The notes under the pieces are model-generated. The model searched no databases, was not told the DNA's origin, and worked only from the letters and a program-made list of their open reading frames with translations. This document shows, piece by piece, positions 40,669-50,080 of a stretch of 64,000 nucleotides of DNA. The translations under genes were made by a program, and so were the position numbers. Source of the DNA: Pseudoalteromonas rubra (GTDB lineage Bacteria > Pseudomonadota > Gammaproteobacteria > Enterobacterales > Alteromonadaceae). The stretch covers positions 3,038,001 to 3,102,000 of the forward strand of contig NZ_CP013611.1 of assembly GCF_001482385.1 (NCBI RefSeq), in the 5' to 3' direction. Numbering within the stretch: the stretch's first letter is position 1; each line of letters begins with the position of its first letter.

Positions 40669-41436
40669 TTAGTTGAGTCGTGAAACCACAAAATAGGGAT
40701 TCAAATAAGACTCTTTTTGATTGTATAGCAGTGGGCTGCCATCCAGCTGGGTAACGGTTGCACCCGCGATCTTCGCGACTGCGTGTCCTGCACCGGTATC
40801 CCACTCACTGGTTGGGCCTAAACGCGGGTAGACATCAGCAGCACTTTCAGCGACCAGACACAGTTTTAATGAACTGCCTTTTGGCACCATGTTCACATCG
40901 TCAAACTGTGTGAGATACTCAGCTAAATCAGGCGATGGGTGAGAGCGTGAGCCAACCACCTGGATGGTGCCCTGGTTGTCTTTACGGGTGACTTTCAGCT
41001 CAATGCGTGCTTCGTCACACTCTTTAAAAGCGCCGATGCTGTTAGCGGCGAAGTAACTCACGTTCAGTGCCGGTGCATGGACGACGCCCATGACAGGTTC
41101 ACCATTTTCAATTAACGCTATGTTGACCGTGAACTCACCGTTTTTCTTAATAAACTCCTTGGTGCCGTCGATGGGATCGACCAGCCAGTAGCGTTGCCAG
41201 GTCTGGCGTTCCTGCCAGCTGATCTCTGCGCTTTCCTCGCTGAGGATCGGTAAATCCGGGGTAAGGGCTTTCAGGCCCGCTGTGATCACGTCATTAGCGG
41301 CTAAATCGGCGTCGGTTACCGGGCTTTTGTCGTCTTTGTACTCAACGTTAAAGTCTTTGGCATAGATGGTGAGGATCTTGTCTCCGGCGCGTCGGGCCAG
41401 ATTCACTATCTCCTCAAGTAAGTCGGTGTCGTTCAT
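40669..41436 (-). CDS. cysQ: 3'(2'),5'-bisphosphate nucleotidase
   Basis: 255 residues of the inositol monophosphatase fold. It hydrolyses PAP (3'-phosphoadenosine 5'-phosphate) left by PAPS use. Metal residues in LSEESAE, DPIDGTKEF and TSEWDTGAGHAV. In the cys operon after cysC. Starts 15 bp after cysC. Confidence 0.94.
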   Translation of the reverse strand: MNDTDLLEEIVNLARRAGDKILTIYAKDFNVEYKDDKSPVTDADLAANDVITAGLKALTPDLPILSEESAEISWQERQTWQRYWLVDPIDGTKEFIKKNGEFTVNIALIENGEPVMGVVHAPALNVSYFAANSIGAFKECDEARIELKVTRKDNQGTIQVVGSRSHPSPDLAEYLTQFDDVNMVPKGSSLKLCLVAESAADVYPRLGPTSEWDTGAGHAVAKIAGATVTQLDGSPLLYNQKESYLNPYFVVSRLN

Positions 41437-41451
41437 GGTTTTTCCTTGGTA

Positions 41452-42051
41452 CTACAGATGGATTATCTCGCGCTGTTGTAGATACGCTACCAGCTGTTGC
41501 ACCGATTGGTCCAGACTATTTTCACCGGTATTAATGCGGATCTCCGGGTTTTTTGGTGGCTCATAGTCAGAGTCGATGCCGGTAAAGTGTTTGATCTCGC
41601 CGGCACGGGCTTTTTTATATAACCCTTTTGGATCGCGTTGTTCACACACCTCCAGCGGTGTATCCAGATACACCTCAACAAATTCGGCGTCTTCAACCAG
41701 GTCGCGAACCATGTCGCGCTCAGCCTGGAAGGGTGAGATAAAGGCGGTGAGTACGATCAGGCCGGCATCGACCATGAGTTTGCTCAGTTCACCCACGCGA
41801 CGAATGTTCTCGACTCTATCTTCGTCGCTGAATCCCAGGTCTTTACACAGACCGTGACGCACATTGTCACCATCGAGTAAATAAGTGTGGGCACCAAGTT
41901 GCTGTAGGGCACTCTCCAGTGCGTTGGCGACGGTGCTTTTGCCCGAGCCAGAATAACCAGTAAACCACAAAATAACCGGACGGTGGCCTTTCTGTTCGCT
42001 GCGATGTGTTTTATTCACGGCATAGTTATGCCAGACAATATTCGTATCCAT
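41452..42051 (-). CDS. cysC: Adenylylsulfate kinase
   Basis: 199 residues. Makes PAPS from APS and ATP. Walker [10 protein letters not shown], followed by [29 protein letters not shown] and the [24 protein letters not shown]-contact segment. Normal length. Between the permease gene and cysQ in the operon. Confidence 0.96.
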   Translation of the reverse strand: MDTNIVWHNYAVNKTHRSEQKGHRPVILWFTGYSGSGKSTVANALESALQQLGAHTYLLDGDNVRHGLCKDLGFSDEDRVENIRRVGELSKLMVDAGLIVLTAFISPFQAERDMVRDLVEDAEFVEVYLDTPLEVCEQRDPKGLYKKARAGEIKHFTGIDSDYEPPKNPEIRINTGENSLDQSVQQLVAYLQQREIIHL

Positions 42052-42063
42052 AATTCCTATCCA

Positions 42064-43791
42064 CTAAAACGGGAAAACTAACGGGATCAGCGTCAGCACA
42101 GTGATCGAGTAAATGATTGAGAGCGGCAGGCCGACGGTCACATAATCTTTGATCCGGTAATTGCCTGCACTGTATACCATCAGATTAGTCTGATAGCCAA
42201 AAGGGGAAATAAAACTGGCTGATGCGCCAAAGGCGACAGCCATCACAAAAGGTAGCGGGTTCACACCAAAACCAATCGCCAGAGCGTATGCAACAGGGAA
42301 TGACAGCGCAGCTGCCGCATTGTTGGTGATCAATTCAGTGAACACCACCGTCATCACAAAAATGGCGATAAAGGCACCATACGGGCCAAAGTCGCCTAGT
42401 ACATAAAACAGCGCATCGGAAATCTGCCCGGCTAACCCTGTGTCTATCATCAGTTTAGCCAAGCCAATGGCACTGCCTACAATGGCGAGCAGCTCAATGG
42501 GAAAACGACGTTTCATTTCGCTGACTTTGATGGAGCCAAACAGCACCAGTCCGAGTAATAAAACCATCAGGCCTTTGACTAAAGGCACAACATCGAAGAT
42601 ACCCAGGCCGAGCACGGCAACAAAGGCAGCCATCACTTTATTTGATTGTGGCTGCGTTAAATGGGTTTGCAGGTCCAGGCCTGAGATATAAACAAATTCG
42701 CGTTTTAGATCTGGTAGCTGATAAAAATCTCCGCCAGGGGCGAGGATTAAAGAATCCCCTGCCTGCAGTTTAACCTGACCCAGGCCACCAGGCAGGCGGT
42801 CGTGACCACGGCGAATGGCTATCACCGCGGCATGAAACTGTTCGCGAAAGCGGATCTCTTTGAGTGTTTTGCCTAAAAATTTAGACGACTGACTGATCAC
42901 CACTTCGACCAGGTGCTCAGCGTCTTTTTCGTGTTTGTCGTGCACCACCTGTAAGCCGTCGAAGCGGCGCAATAAAGGTACCGATTTGATGTCGCCGACA
43001 AACAGCAGCACATCACCCTGTTGTATTTCCTGTTGTGGTGTGACCGCACAAATACGGCGCTCGCCGCGGATGATCTCAGCGAGGAATAAATCACGCAGAT
43101 CACGCAGGCCATTTTCTTCAACTGTCCGGCCAATCAGTTTAGAGCCCGCGGTGACTTTCCCTTCCAGGTAAAAAGGCACAACTTCTTCTTCTTTGCGGCC
43201 GTGATCGGGCAAAAACTTCAGTAATAAAATGATGGTAACTAGGCCCACACCCAGCGCACCAATACCGACCAGCGTAAAGTCAAAAAAACCCAATGGTGCC
43301 ATACCGGCCTCAATGGCGAAACCATTGACGATTAAATTGGTTGAGGTGCCGATCAGGGTCAGTGTCCCCCCCAGGATAGCGGTATAGGACAGTGGCAATA
43401 ATAGCTTAGATGGAGAGTGGGTTTTACTGTCTTTGATGGTACTGATCAAAGACGCCACCACGGCAGTGTTGTTGGTAAAAGACGACAAAAAAGCCGTGGA
43501 TAACCCCAGTTTCATTACCGAGCGTGCCAGAGAGCCGTTGGCCAGTGAACGCGCCAGGTATTGCACCAGAGTCGTTTTTTCGATGGCGATAGACACCAGG
43601 ATCAGTAAAACCAGTGTGATCAGCGACGGGTTTGCATAGTTGACCAGCATGGTTTCCAGATCGATAAGTCCTGCCAGGTAAGCGCTGCTGATGGCGCCAA
43701 CAAATAACCAGGCCGGGTTGAGCCGCGTGCCAAAAAGGCACGCGACCAGCACGAGCATGATGCCTGTTAAGATGATCTGCTCTAGCAGCAT
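42064..43791 (-). CDS. SLC13-family permease with TrkA-C domains, probably sulfate transporter
   Basis: 575 residues. About ten to eleven membrane segments, with two cytosolic RCK/TrkA-C domains in the middle (about 205-290 and 295-380). SFTNNTAVVASLIST and LIGTSTNLIVNGF are typical of the SLC13/DASS family and relatives such as sulfate transporter SdiA-like permeases. Located between cysN and cysC, so sulfate uptake is the likely job; sodium coupling is inferred from the family. Product length is typical of the SLC13-TrkA_C subgroup. Confidence 0.88.
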   Translation of the reverse strand: MLLEQIILTGIMLVLVACLFGTRLNPAWLFVGAISSAYLAGLIDLETMLVNYANPSLITLVLLILVSIAIEKTTLVQYLARSLANGSLARSVMKLGLSTAFLSSFTNNTAVVASLISTIKDSKTHSPSKLLLPLSYTAILGGTLTLIGTSTNLIVNGFAIEAGMAPLGFFDFTLVGIGALGVGLVTIILLLKFLPDHGRKEEEVVPFYLEGKVTAGSKLIGRTVEENGLRDLRDLFLAEIIRGERRICAVTPQQEIQQGDVLLFVGDIKSVPLLRRFDGLQVVHDKHEKDAEHLVEVVISQSSKFLGKTLKEIRFREQFHAAVIAIRRGHDRLPGGLGQVKLQAGDSLILAPGGDFYQLPDLKREFVYISGLDLQTHLTQPQSNKVMAAFVAVLGLGIFDVVPLVKGLMVLLLGLVLFGSIKVSEMKRRFPIELLAIVGSAIGLAKLMIDTGLAGQISDALFYVLGDFGPYGAFIAIFVMTVVFTELITNNAAAALSFPVAYALAIGFGVNPLPFVMAVAFGASASFISPFGYQTNLMVYSAGNYRIKDYVTVGLPLSIIYSITVLTLIPLVFPF

Positions 43792-43821
43792 AGATAACTC
43801 CCGTTAACAGGCATACAGCCG

Positions 43822-45237
43822 TTACTTCAGCTTGCTTAAGTCAAGCGCTTGCCAGTGTGGGAAGTGCTTGCGAACCAGGGCATTCAACTCCAGCTCAAAC
43901 TCGCTGAACTGCTGCTTCTCACTGACTTGCTCATCCAAAATGGCATTGATCATACCAGCGCCTACGGTCAGGTTGCTCAGACGGTCAATCAGGATAAAGG
44001 CTCCGGTTTCGTGGTTATCACGATATACATCGGCAGCAATGGTTTCCGTCAGCTCCAGCGTGACAATGGCAATTTCATTTAGTTGCAGACTGTCGGCTTG
44101 GCCATGCTCCAGGGTGTTGACGTCAATCGTGTGGTCAATCTGCTTCACGATGGCAGCCGTACTCTTCGCGCCCAGCTTGAAGTTGTACGTTTTACCCAAC
44201 ACCAGGGGTGCTTCGTGCATCCATACCAGCTTGGCCTGGATCAGGTTGGTTGCCTTAGTCGATGAGCCTGCCGGGACAATCACATCACCCCGACTAACAT
44301 CCACTTCGTCGTTCAAAGTGATGGTCAGTGCCTGGCCGGTTTCTGCTTGCTCGAGGTTGCCGTCGAACGTCACCAGTTCTTTGATGGTGCTGGTTTTACC
44401 TGAAGGTAAAATCTTAACCGCCTGACCAACACTTAGCGCGCCAGAGGTCAACGTGCCCTGAAAACCACGGAAGTCCAGGTTAGGGCGTACTACATACTGC
44501 ACCGGGAAGCGGGCTTCAAATGCACTGTTTGGTTCCGCGGCCGGAGAGTCTTCCAGCAGCGCCATTAGTGGTTGATCGGTGTAGTAAGGCGTGTGCTCAG
44601 AGCGAGTAACAACGTTGTCACCTTTCAGAGCCGAAATAGGCACAAACTTGATGTCATTGACGTCCAGTTGCTCAGCAAACTGCAGGTAATCGGCTTTGAT
44701 TTTCTCGAACACGGCTTCATCAAAGTCAACGATATCCATTTTGTTGATGGCCACAACAAATTGCTTGATACCCAGTGAGTCACAGATGAAGCTGTGGCGT
44801 TTAGTCTGGATCTGTACACCATAGCGGGCATCCACCAGAATAATTGCCAGATCACTGGTTGAAGCACCCGTTACCATGTTACGAGTATACTGTTCGTGTC
44901 CCGGTGTATCGGCAATGATGAATTTACGCTTCGCAGTTGAGAAATAGCGATACGCCACATCAATGGTGATCCCTTGCTCTCGCTCTGCCTGCAAACCATC
45001 AACCAGCAACGCAAGATCCAGTTCTTCACCAGCGTTACCGACTTTTTCATTGTCTTTGTGCAGCGCTGCCAGCTGATCTTCATAGATTTGGTGGCTGTCG
45101 TGCAGCAAACGACCGATCAGGGTGGACTTACCATCGTCTACACTGCCGCAGGTCATCATGCGCAACAGGCTTTTGTCCTGTTGGCGTGATAAATAGGTTT
45201 CGATCCCCAGTTCTTTTACTTCATTTGCGGTAGACAT
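43822..45237 (-). CDS. cysN: Sulfate adenylyltransferase subunit 1 (GTPase)
   Basis: 471 residues. EF-Tu-like GTPase that drives APS formation by CysD. G1 GSVDDGKST, G2 region EREQGITIDVAYRYFS, G3 DTPGHEQYTRNM, G4 NKMD, followed by beta-barrel domains. It begins one base from the end of cysD (ATG overlapping the stop), so both subunits are translated together. No C-terminal CysC domain; cysC is separate. Confidence 0.97.
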   Translation of the reverse strand: MSTANEVKELGIETYLSRQQDKSLLRMMTCGSVDDGKSTLIGRLLHDSHQIYEDQLAALHKDNEKVGNAGEELDLALLVDGLQAEREQGITIDVAYRYFSTAKRKFIIADTPGHEQYTRNMVTGASTSDLAIILVDARYGVQIQTKRHSFICDSLGIKQFVVAINKMDIVDFDEAVFEKIKADYLQFAEQLDVNDIKFVPISALKGDNVVTRSEHTPYYTDQPLMALLEDSPAAEPNSAFEARFPVQYVVRPNLDFRGFQGTLTSGALSVGQAVKILPSGKTSTIKELVTFDGNLEQAETGQALTITLNDEVDVSRGDVIVPAGSSTKATNLIQAKLVWMHEAPLVLGKTYNFKLGAKSTAAIVKQIDHTIDVNTLEHGQADSLQLNEIAIVTLELTETIAADVYRDNHETGAFILIDRLSNLTVGAGMINAILDEQVSEKQQFSEFELELNALVRKHFPHWQALDLSKLK

Positions 45238-46136
45238 TAGAAATACCCCTCACGTTTTTTCTTCTCCATTGACCCGGATGAATCATGGTCGATGACCCGG
45301 CCTTCACGCTCTGATGAGGTCGATAACAACATTTCTTCGATGATCCCGGTCAGGGTGTTTGCTTCTGACTCAACTGCACCGGTCAGCGGGTAGCAGCCTA
45401 GTGTCCGGAAACGTACCGACTTCAACTCCGGTACTTCACCTTCCTCCAGCGGCATACGCTCGTCGTCAACCATGATTAACGTACCATCACGCTCAACCAC
45501 AGGTCGTTTCTCTGCCAGATACAACGGCACGATCTCGATGTTTTCCTGATAGATATATTGCCAGATATCCAGCTCAGTCCAGTTTGACAGCGGGAATACT
45601 CGGATACTTTCGCCCGGGTTTACCTGACCGTTGTAGGTATTCCACAGCTCAGGGCGCTGATTTTTCGGGTCCCAGCGATGGTGTTTGTCGCGGAAAGAAT
45701 AGACTCGCTCTTTCGCGCGCGATTTCTCTTCATCACGGCGCGCACCACCAAATGCAGCATCGAAGCCGTACTTGTTTAGTGCCTGTTTAAGGCCCTGGGT
45801 TTTCATGATGTCAGTGTGCTTGGCTGAGCCGTGCGTGAATGGACCAACGCCCATCTCTAACCCTTCCGGGTTTTTATGCACAATCAGGTCAAAGTTATAT
45901 TCTTTGGCCAGACGATCTCGAAACTCTATCATCTCGCGGAATTTCCAGTCCGTGTCTACATGCAGCAGAGGGAAAGGGATCTTTGCCGGGAAAAACGCTT
46001 TACGTGCTAAGTGAAGGAGTACCGATGAGTCTTTACCTATGGAGTAAAGCATCACTGGGTTTTCAAACTCAGCAGCGACTTCGCGAATAATCTTTATACT
46101 TTCAGCCTCAAGTTGCTGAAGGTGAGTTAAAGCCAT
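45237..46136 (-). CDS. cysD: Sulfate adenylyltransferase subunit 2
   Basis: 299 residues. Catalytic ATP sulfurylase subunit with the PP-loop SIGKDSS near residue 33. [21 protein letters not shown] and [22 protein letters not shown] follow. Ends [10 protein letters not shown], the usual C-terminus. Between cysG and cysN. Confidence 0.98.
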   Translation of the reverse strand: MALTHLQQLEAESIKIIREVAAEFENPVMLYSIGKDSSVLLHLARKAFFPAKIPFPLLHVDTDWKFREMIEFRDRLAKEYNFDLIVHKNPEGLEMGVGPFTHGSAKHTDIMKTQGLKQALNKYGFDAAFGGARRDEEKSRAKERVYSFRDKHHRWDPKNQRPELWNTYNGQVNPGESIRVFPLSNWTELDIWQYIYQENIEIVPLYLAEKRPVVERDGTLIMVDDERMPLEEGEVPELKSVRFRTLGCYPLTGAVESEANTLTGIIEEMLLSTSSEREGRVIDHDSSGSMEKKKREGYF

Positions 46137-46179
46137 TGTCGTCGTCCTACTTAATACTAAAAATAAAGTGGTTCATGCG

Positions 46180-47601
46180 TCAGGCGATCTTAGCGAGCGG
46201 CTGAGCGTAACTTGCAATTTGTTCTGTTTTACCAAACCAGGCCAGTTCCTGATGCAATGCAGCGACCTCGCCAATGATCAGCAATGCCGGTGACTGGATA
46301 TTATTGGCTTCGATTTGTGCTGCCAGCTGGCCAAGCTCAGTGGTCACAACACGCTGCGACTTGCGGGTGCCATTTTCGACGATGGCTACCGGCGTGTGTT
46401 CACTGCGGCCATGGGCCAGTAGTTGGGCCTGAATATGCGGAGATTTAATCACCCCCATATAAATGGCCAGGGTCTGATTCGGTTTGGCCAGCGACTGCCA
46501 GTCCAACTCCTGGCCCTCTTTTTTACAGTGTCCTGTGACAAACTGAATCGCCTGAGCGTGGTCTCGGTGTGTCAGCGGAATACCTGCATAGGCACTGCAC
46601 CCTGCAGCAGCTGTGATGCCCGGGACTATCTGATAGCGGATGTTAGCCGCAGCCAGTACCTGAACTTCTTCGCCACCTCGGCCGTAAATAAACGGGTCAC
46701 CGCCTTTGATACGGCATACCTTTTTACCTTGCTGGGCCAGCTCAACCAGCATCTGGTTGGTGTCTTCTTGTTTAACACTGTGGTGCCCCGCACGCTTACC
46801 GACACAGATGAGGTCGGCATCGCGTCTGACCAACTCCATAATTTCATCGGACACTAGGTAGTCATACACCACAACATCAGCTTGTTGCATCAATTGTAGT
46901 GCTTTGAGCGTCAGTAGTTCAGGATCGCCTGGGCCTGCGCCTACGACATAGACTTCGCCTTGTGGCTCTGCGGTGTCGTCCAGCATGTCATGCAGCTGCT
47001 GTTGCGCACCTTGTGTGTCTCCGCTTTGTACTTTACTGACGACATGTGAGTCGAATACCCGCTCCCAGAATTGACGGCGATCCGCAAAATGCTTAAAACG
47101 GCCTTTGACCTTGTCTCTAAATCCGCCAACCAGTTCGGCCAGTGGACCGATATGTTGTGGGATCAGGGTTTCGAGCTTTTCTCTTAAACGGCGCGCCAAT
47201 ACAGGCGCTGTACCGGCACTTGAAATCGCAATCGTAATTGGATTGCGGTCAACGATAGACGGGAAAATAAAGCTACACTTTGGCTGGTCATCAACCACAT
47301 TGACGAAAATATTGCGCGCATCCGCAGCATCTCGCACTTGTGCGTTGACATCATCGTTGTCGGTGGCAGCGATAACCAGTGCCATGCTGTCAACGGCTTC
47401 GGCGTTAAAGTAAGCTGTCTTCAGATACAGTTCGCCTTCTTCAGACAACTGTATGAGTTCGTTGCAGAATTCAGGGGCCAGTACAGTTACATCGGCGCGC
47501 GCTTTCAGCAGCGCGCGGATCTTTCTCAGTGCAACTTCACCGCCGCCGACGACCAGCACGGGTTTGTTGTCCAACTTGGTAAAGATAGGTAAGTACTGCA
47601 C
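46180..47601 (-). CDS. cysG: Siroheme synthase
   Basis: 473 residues. N-terminal precorrin-2 dehydrogenase/ferrochelatase half (NAD motif VVGGGEVALRK, ISSAGTAPVLARRLREK with the catalytic serine region) and C-terminal uroporphyrin-III methyltransferase half (VYVVGAGPGDPELLTLKALQ, GGDPFIYGRGGEE, PGITAAAGCSAYAGIPLTHRD). Makes siroheme for sulfite and nitrite reductases. First gene of the minus-strand cys operon, 43 bp before cysD. Confidence 0.97.
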   Translation of the reverse strand: MQYLPIFTKLDNKPVLVVGGGEVALRKIRALLKARADVTVLAPEFCNELIQLSEEGELYLKTAYFNAEAVDSMALVIAATDNDDVNAQVRDAADARNIFVNVVDDQPKCSFIFPSIVDRNPITIAISSAGTAPVLARRLREKLETLIPQHIGPLAELVGGFRDKVKGRFKHFADRRQFWERVFDSHVVSKVQSGDTQGAQQQLHDMLDDTAEPQGEVYVVGAGPGDPELLTLKALQLMQQADVVVYDYLVSDEIMELVRRDADLICVGKRAGHHSVKQEDTNQMLVELAQQGKKVCRIKGGDPFIYGRGGEEVQVLAAANIRYQIVPGITAAAGCSAYAGIPLTHRDHAQAIQFVTGHCKKEGQELDWQSLAKPNQTLAIYMGVIKSPHIQAQLLAHGRSEHTPVAIVENGTRKSQRVVTTELGQLAAQIEANNIQSPALLIIGEVAALHQELAWFGKTEQIASYAQPLAKIA

Positions 47602-47713
47602 GCTGTTGCCCCTTAAACATCGTAAAACTTGATATAAGCCAACTCTGGCTTTTTCTAGAGTGGCAGAATATCCCGCGTACTGGCAGGGAAAAAATAACTT
47701 AAACCCAGTTTTT

Positions 47714-47728
47714 ATAACTAAAAGTTAT
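47714..47728. promoter_or_regulatory. Palindrome upstream of cysG
   Basis: ATAACT-AAA-AGTTAT, a perfect 6+6 dyad 113 bp before the cysG start in an AT-rich region. CysB sites are often AT-rich with TTAT/ATAA parts; the match is weak and the assignment is a guess. Confidence 0.3.
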
Positions 47729-47899
47729 ATAAAACGAAGTAAAAAAGCTTACCTCATATATATCAAGGGGTTTAGCGTGATAGCACACACTTGTTCACAG
47801 TTATAGCTATTGGTTATGAGTTATAATTTCCATAATTTAGAGTTTGGCGGGCATGTTGACATCTCAGTGAAGCGCTATGTTTGCTGATTTTTGGCCAGA

Positions 47900-48050
47900 T
47901 GGGAGGGGCTGCTTGGTAACATCAGACCGATGTACCTCAGTAAAGGTGCGGACAAATGTCCTGTGGTCCGGTAGGGCAAGCAGCTAACGTTGAGGTCCGA
48001 CTCATATGATGCAGCTTGTCCAGAAGGCAGGCTGTAGTTAAAAGGAAACC
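47900..48050 (+). ncRNA. Structured leader upstream of deoC, unclassified
   Basis: A compact fold can be drawn. GCTGCTTG (47908-47915) pairs perfectly with CAAGCAGC (47977-47984). Inside are hairpins ACATC/GATGT (47919-47923 with 47929-47933), ACCT/AGGT (47934-47937 with 47944-47947) and CGGAC/GTCCG (47949-47953 with 47966-47970). Alternative pairings exist: ACCTCA (47934-47939) with TGAGGT (47991-47996) and GGACAA (47950-47955) with TTGTCC (48016-48021). The deoC ATG follows at 48054. It does not match any riboswitch class I know. Whether it is transcribed, and from which strand, is inference. Confidence 0.45.
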
Positions 48051-48053
48051 AAT

Positions 48054-48800
48054 ATGAAAATGCAAGCCGTCGCACGCGAGGTGCTTGGATTAATGGATCT
48101 GACGTCGTTAAACGAGCAAGATAACGAGGCCAGCATCATTGCGTTGTTAGACAGCATTCGCCCCGAATTAGGGCTACCCGCAGCCGTATGTGTGTATCCC
48201 CAGTTTGTCGCGCTGTGCAAACAGGAATTAAGTCGTCGAGGCTGGACTGAGGTAAAGGTGGCGACTGTGACCAACTTTCCCTGTGGCAAGCATTCATTGC
48301 AACAGGTGCTGACACAAACAAAAGAGGCGTTGCAGGCCGGAGCCGATGAAATTGATCTGGTGATGCCTTATCAGCAGTTACAGGCGGGTGATCCGGATAC
48401 GCCCTGGCAATATGTACGCTCAAGCAAACAGTTGTGCGGCAGTCAGGCTAAGTTGAAAGTGATCATTGAGTCCGGCGCCCTTGAAAATACGCAACAAATC
48501 GCGCAGGCCAGCGATGTCGCGATTCTGGCCGGTGCCGACTTCATCAAAACCAGTACCGGTAAGGTGCCAGTAAACGCCACACTGGAGGCAACCAGGGTCA
48601 TGCTGGAGCAGATCCATGTGTCGGGTAAAGCGGTTGGCTTTAAAGCCGCCGGTGGGGTTAAAAGTGTTGAGCAAGCAAGTGATTACTTACAACTTGCAAA
48701 AGAGGTAATGGGTGATAACTGGCTTACCGCCGAGCATTTTCGGTTTGGCGCGTCGAGCTTGTTGCAAGATGTCCATCGGCAGCTGGACAGTGAAGACTAG
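48054..48800 (+). CDS. deoC: Deoxyribose-phosphate aldolase
   Basis: 248 residues, class I aldolase that splits deoxyribose 5-phosphate into glyceraldehyde 3-phosphate and acetaldehyde. Schiff-base Lys165 in GADFIKTSTGK and proton-relay Lys197 in VGFKAAGGVK are present. A proton-relay Asp is in DEIDLVMPY. No deoA, deoB or deoD follows, unlike the E. coli deo operon. AAAGGAAACC precedes the ATG. Confidence 0.95.
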   Translation: MKMQAVAREVLGLMDLTSLNEQDNEASIIALLDSIRPELGLPAAVCVYPQFVALCKQELSRRGWTEVKVATVTNFPCGKHSLQQVLTQTKEALQAGADEIDLVMPYQQLQAGDPDTPWQYVRSSKQLCGSQAKLKVIIESGALENTQQIAQASDVAILAGADFIKTSTGKVPVNATLEATRVMLEQIHVSGKAVGFKAAGGVKSVEQASDYLQLAKEVMGDNWLTAEHFRFGASSLLQDVHRQLDSED

Positions 48801-48811
48801 CGGAGTGCAAA

Positions 48812-49330
48812 GTGGAGTATGATCAGGCAGTCATACGTGACAGTGAGCGGGAGAAGCTGCAGCTTGAGCATGGGGCTGCAAAACTGTTCATGCGCAGTTA
48901 TGAGCGGCTTACTCATGTTCCGATGCGCCACATCTGGCATAACCAACCTGCCAAACCTGATGTCAGCTGTTACCTGGCACAGTCGCGCCTAGATATTGAA
49001 GTGGCACATCTTTATGCCAGTGAGACAGAGGCCATGGCCGTGCTTGGCCGTCCTTTATCACTCACCATGCAGCGCGAACTGGCGTTAATGGCACAGACTC
49101 CGAGTGCACAGCGGTTGGCTACCGGCCTCGCTCGCCTACTCAAACAAAAAGCGGGTAAACACTATCATTCTCAGTGTGTTTGGTTGTTGATCCGCAATGC
49201 CAGCCCAATGTGGCACCGGGTTGATTTTGAAAATGCGCTACCTGATTTATCCGTGCCTGAAACGCATCCTTTTGAGCAGATCTGGCTACTGTGTGACTTC
49301 TTTTACGGTGATCCACTGCGTTTGTACTAG
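48812..49330 (+). CDS. Uncharacterised protein after deoC
   Basis: 172 residues, start GTG at 48812 with GCGGAG upstream (an ATG at 48818 would be out of frame). Cytosolic, no signal peptide. Rich in His, Arg and Leu; MRHIWHNQPAKPDVSCYLAQ and LWLLIRNASPMWHRVDFENALPDL are its most distinctive parts. It is 11 bp after deoC and is probably cotranscribed. I do not recognise the family. Confidence 0.65.
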   Translation: MEYDQAVIRDSEREKLQLEHGAAKLFMRSYERLTHVPMRHIWHNQPAKPDVSCYLAQSRLDIEVAHLYASETEAMAVLGRPLSLTMQRELALMAQTPSAQRLATGLARLLKQKAGKHYHSQCVWLLIRNASPMWHRVDFENALPDLSVPETHPFEQIWLLCDFFYGDPLRLY

Positions 49331-49415
49331 TCAGGAAAGCTACCACTGAATGCAATTCAACGGGTGTGTGCCTGTCTGAAATTGGCACAAATACCGCTTT
49401 GCGCATCTTTTACTC

Positions 49416-49443
49416 TTGTTTTCAGTTTGTTCGTCAGTATAAT
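49416..49443 (+). promoter_or_regulatory. Promoter of tRNA-Trp
   Basis: TTGTTT at 49416-49421, 16-bp spacer, perfect TATAAT at 49438-49443, 15 bp before the tRNA. It may also serve secE-nusG. Confidence 0.75.
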
Positions 49444-49458
49444 GGGCATCCACTTTGC

Positions 49459-49535
49459 AGGGGCGTAGTTCCAATTGGTAGAACAGCGGTCTCCAAAACC
49501 GATGGTTGCGGGTTCGAGTCCTGCCGCCCCTGCCA
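49459..49535 (+). tRNA. tRNA-Trp(CCA)
   Basis: 77 bases including CCA. AGGGGCG pairs with CGCCCCT, anticodon loop CTCCAAA with CCA, T arm GGTTCGAGTCC. Position immediately before secE-nusG is conserved in gammaproteobacteria. Confidence 0.98.
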
Positions 49536-49665
49536 CTCTTATAATCAGTCCAAATCTAAAATAATGGGTCTTATCATCACCGCTTATTTGTAAATTTGGA
49601 TTGAAATGGATTAACCCTGTTTTTATGCAGGGTTGTTGTGTCTGTATTTAAGGTAAAAATAAATT

Positions 49666-50043
49666 ATGAGCACTAATGTTGAAAACCCGTCTAGCTCGAT
49701 GGACACGGTAAAGTGGTTGTTGGCAGTCGTTTTATTGGCTGGCGCAGTTGTTGGTAACTATATGTATGCGGATATCTCAGTATTGACTCGCGCAATTGGC
49801 GTTGTAGTTGCAGTAGGAGCGGCATTGGGTATTGCAGCAACAACAGAAAAAGGGCGAACCTTTATCGCTTTTGCCAAAGAGTCTAGAATTGAGGTTCGCA
49901 AGGTAGTTTGGCCAACGCGTCAGGAAACAACACACACGACCTTTATCGTAATGGCTGCAACAGTAGTAATGGCACTGATCCTGTGGGGATTGGATGGCAT
50001 TCTGTTTCGCGCGGTTGGCTTTTTAACCGGCTTGACCTTGTAA
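49666..50043 (+). CDS. secE: Preprotein translocase subunit SecE
   Basis: 125 residues with three membrane segments (about 20-38, 42-60 and 92-115), as in the E. coli type. The conserved amphipathic region is ESRIEVRKVVWPTRQET between the second and third. Stabilises SecY in the translocon. nusG follows 37 bp later, the invariant pair. Confidence 0.97.
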   Translation: MSTNVENPSSSMDTVKWLLAVVLLAGAVVGNYMYADISVLTRAIGVVVAVGAALGIAATTEKGRTFIAFAKESRIEVRKVVWPTRQETTHTTFIVMAATVVMALILWGLDGILFRAVGFLTGLTL

Positions 50044-50080
50044 CAGGTTAGCGTTTTAACTGGATTGGAGATCTGATCCC

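Noticed and set aside
47875..48075. 66-residue minus-strand frame across the structured leader of deoC
   Set aside because: The paired segments are better explained by RNA structure, there is no ribosome binding site, and the frame ends inside the deoC start region.
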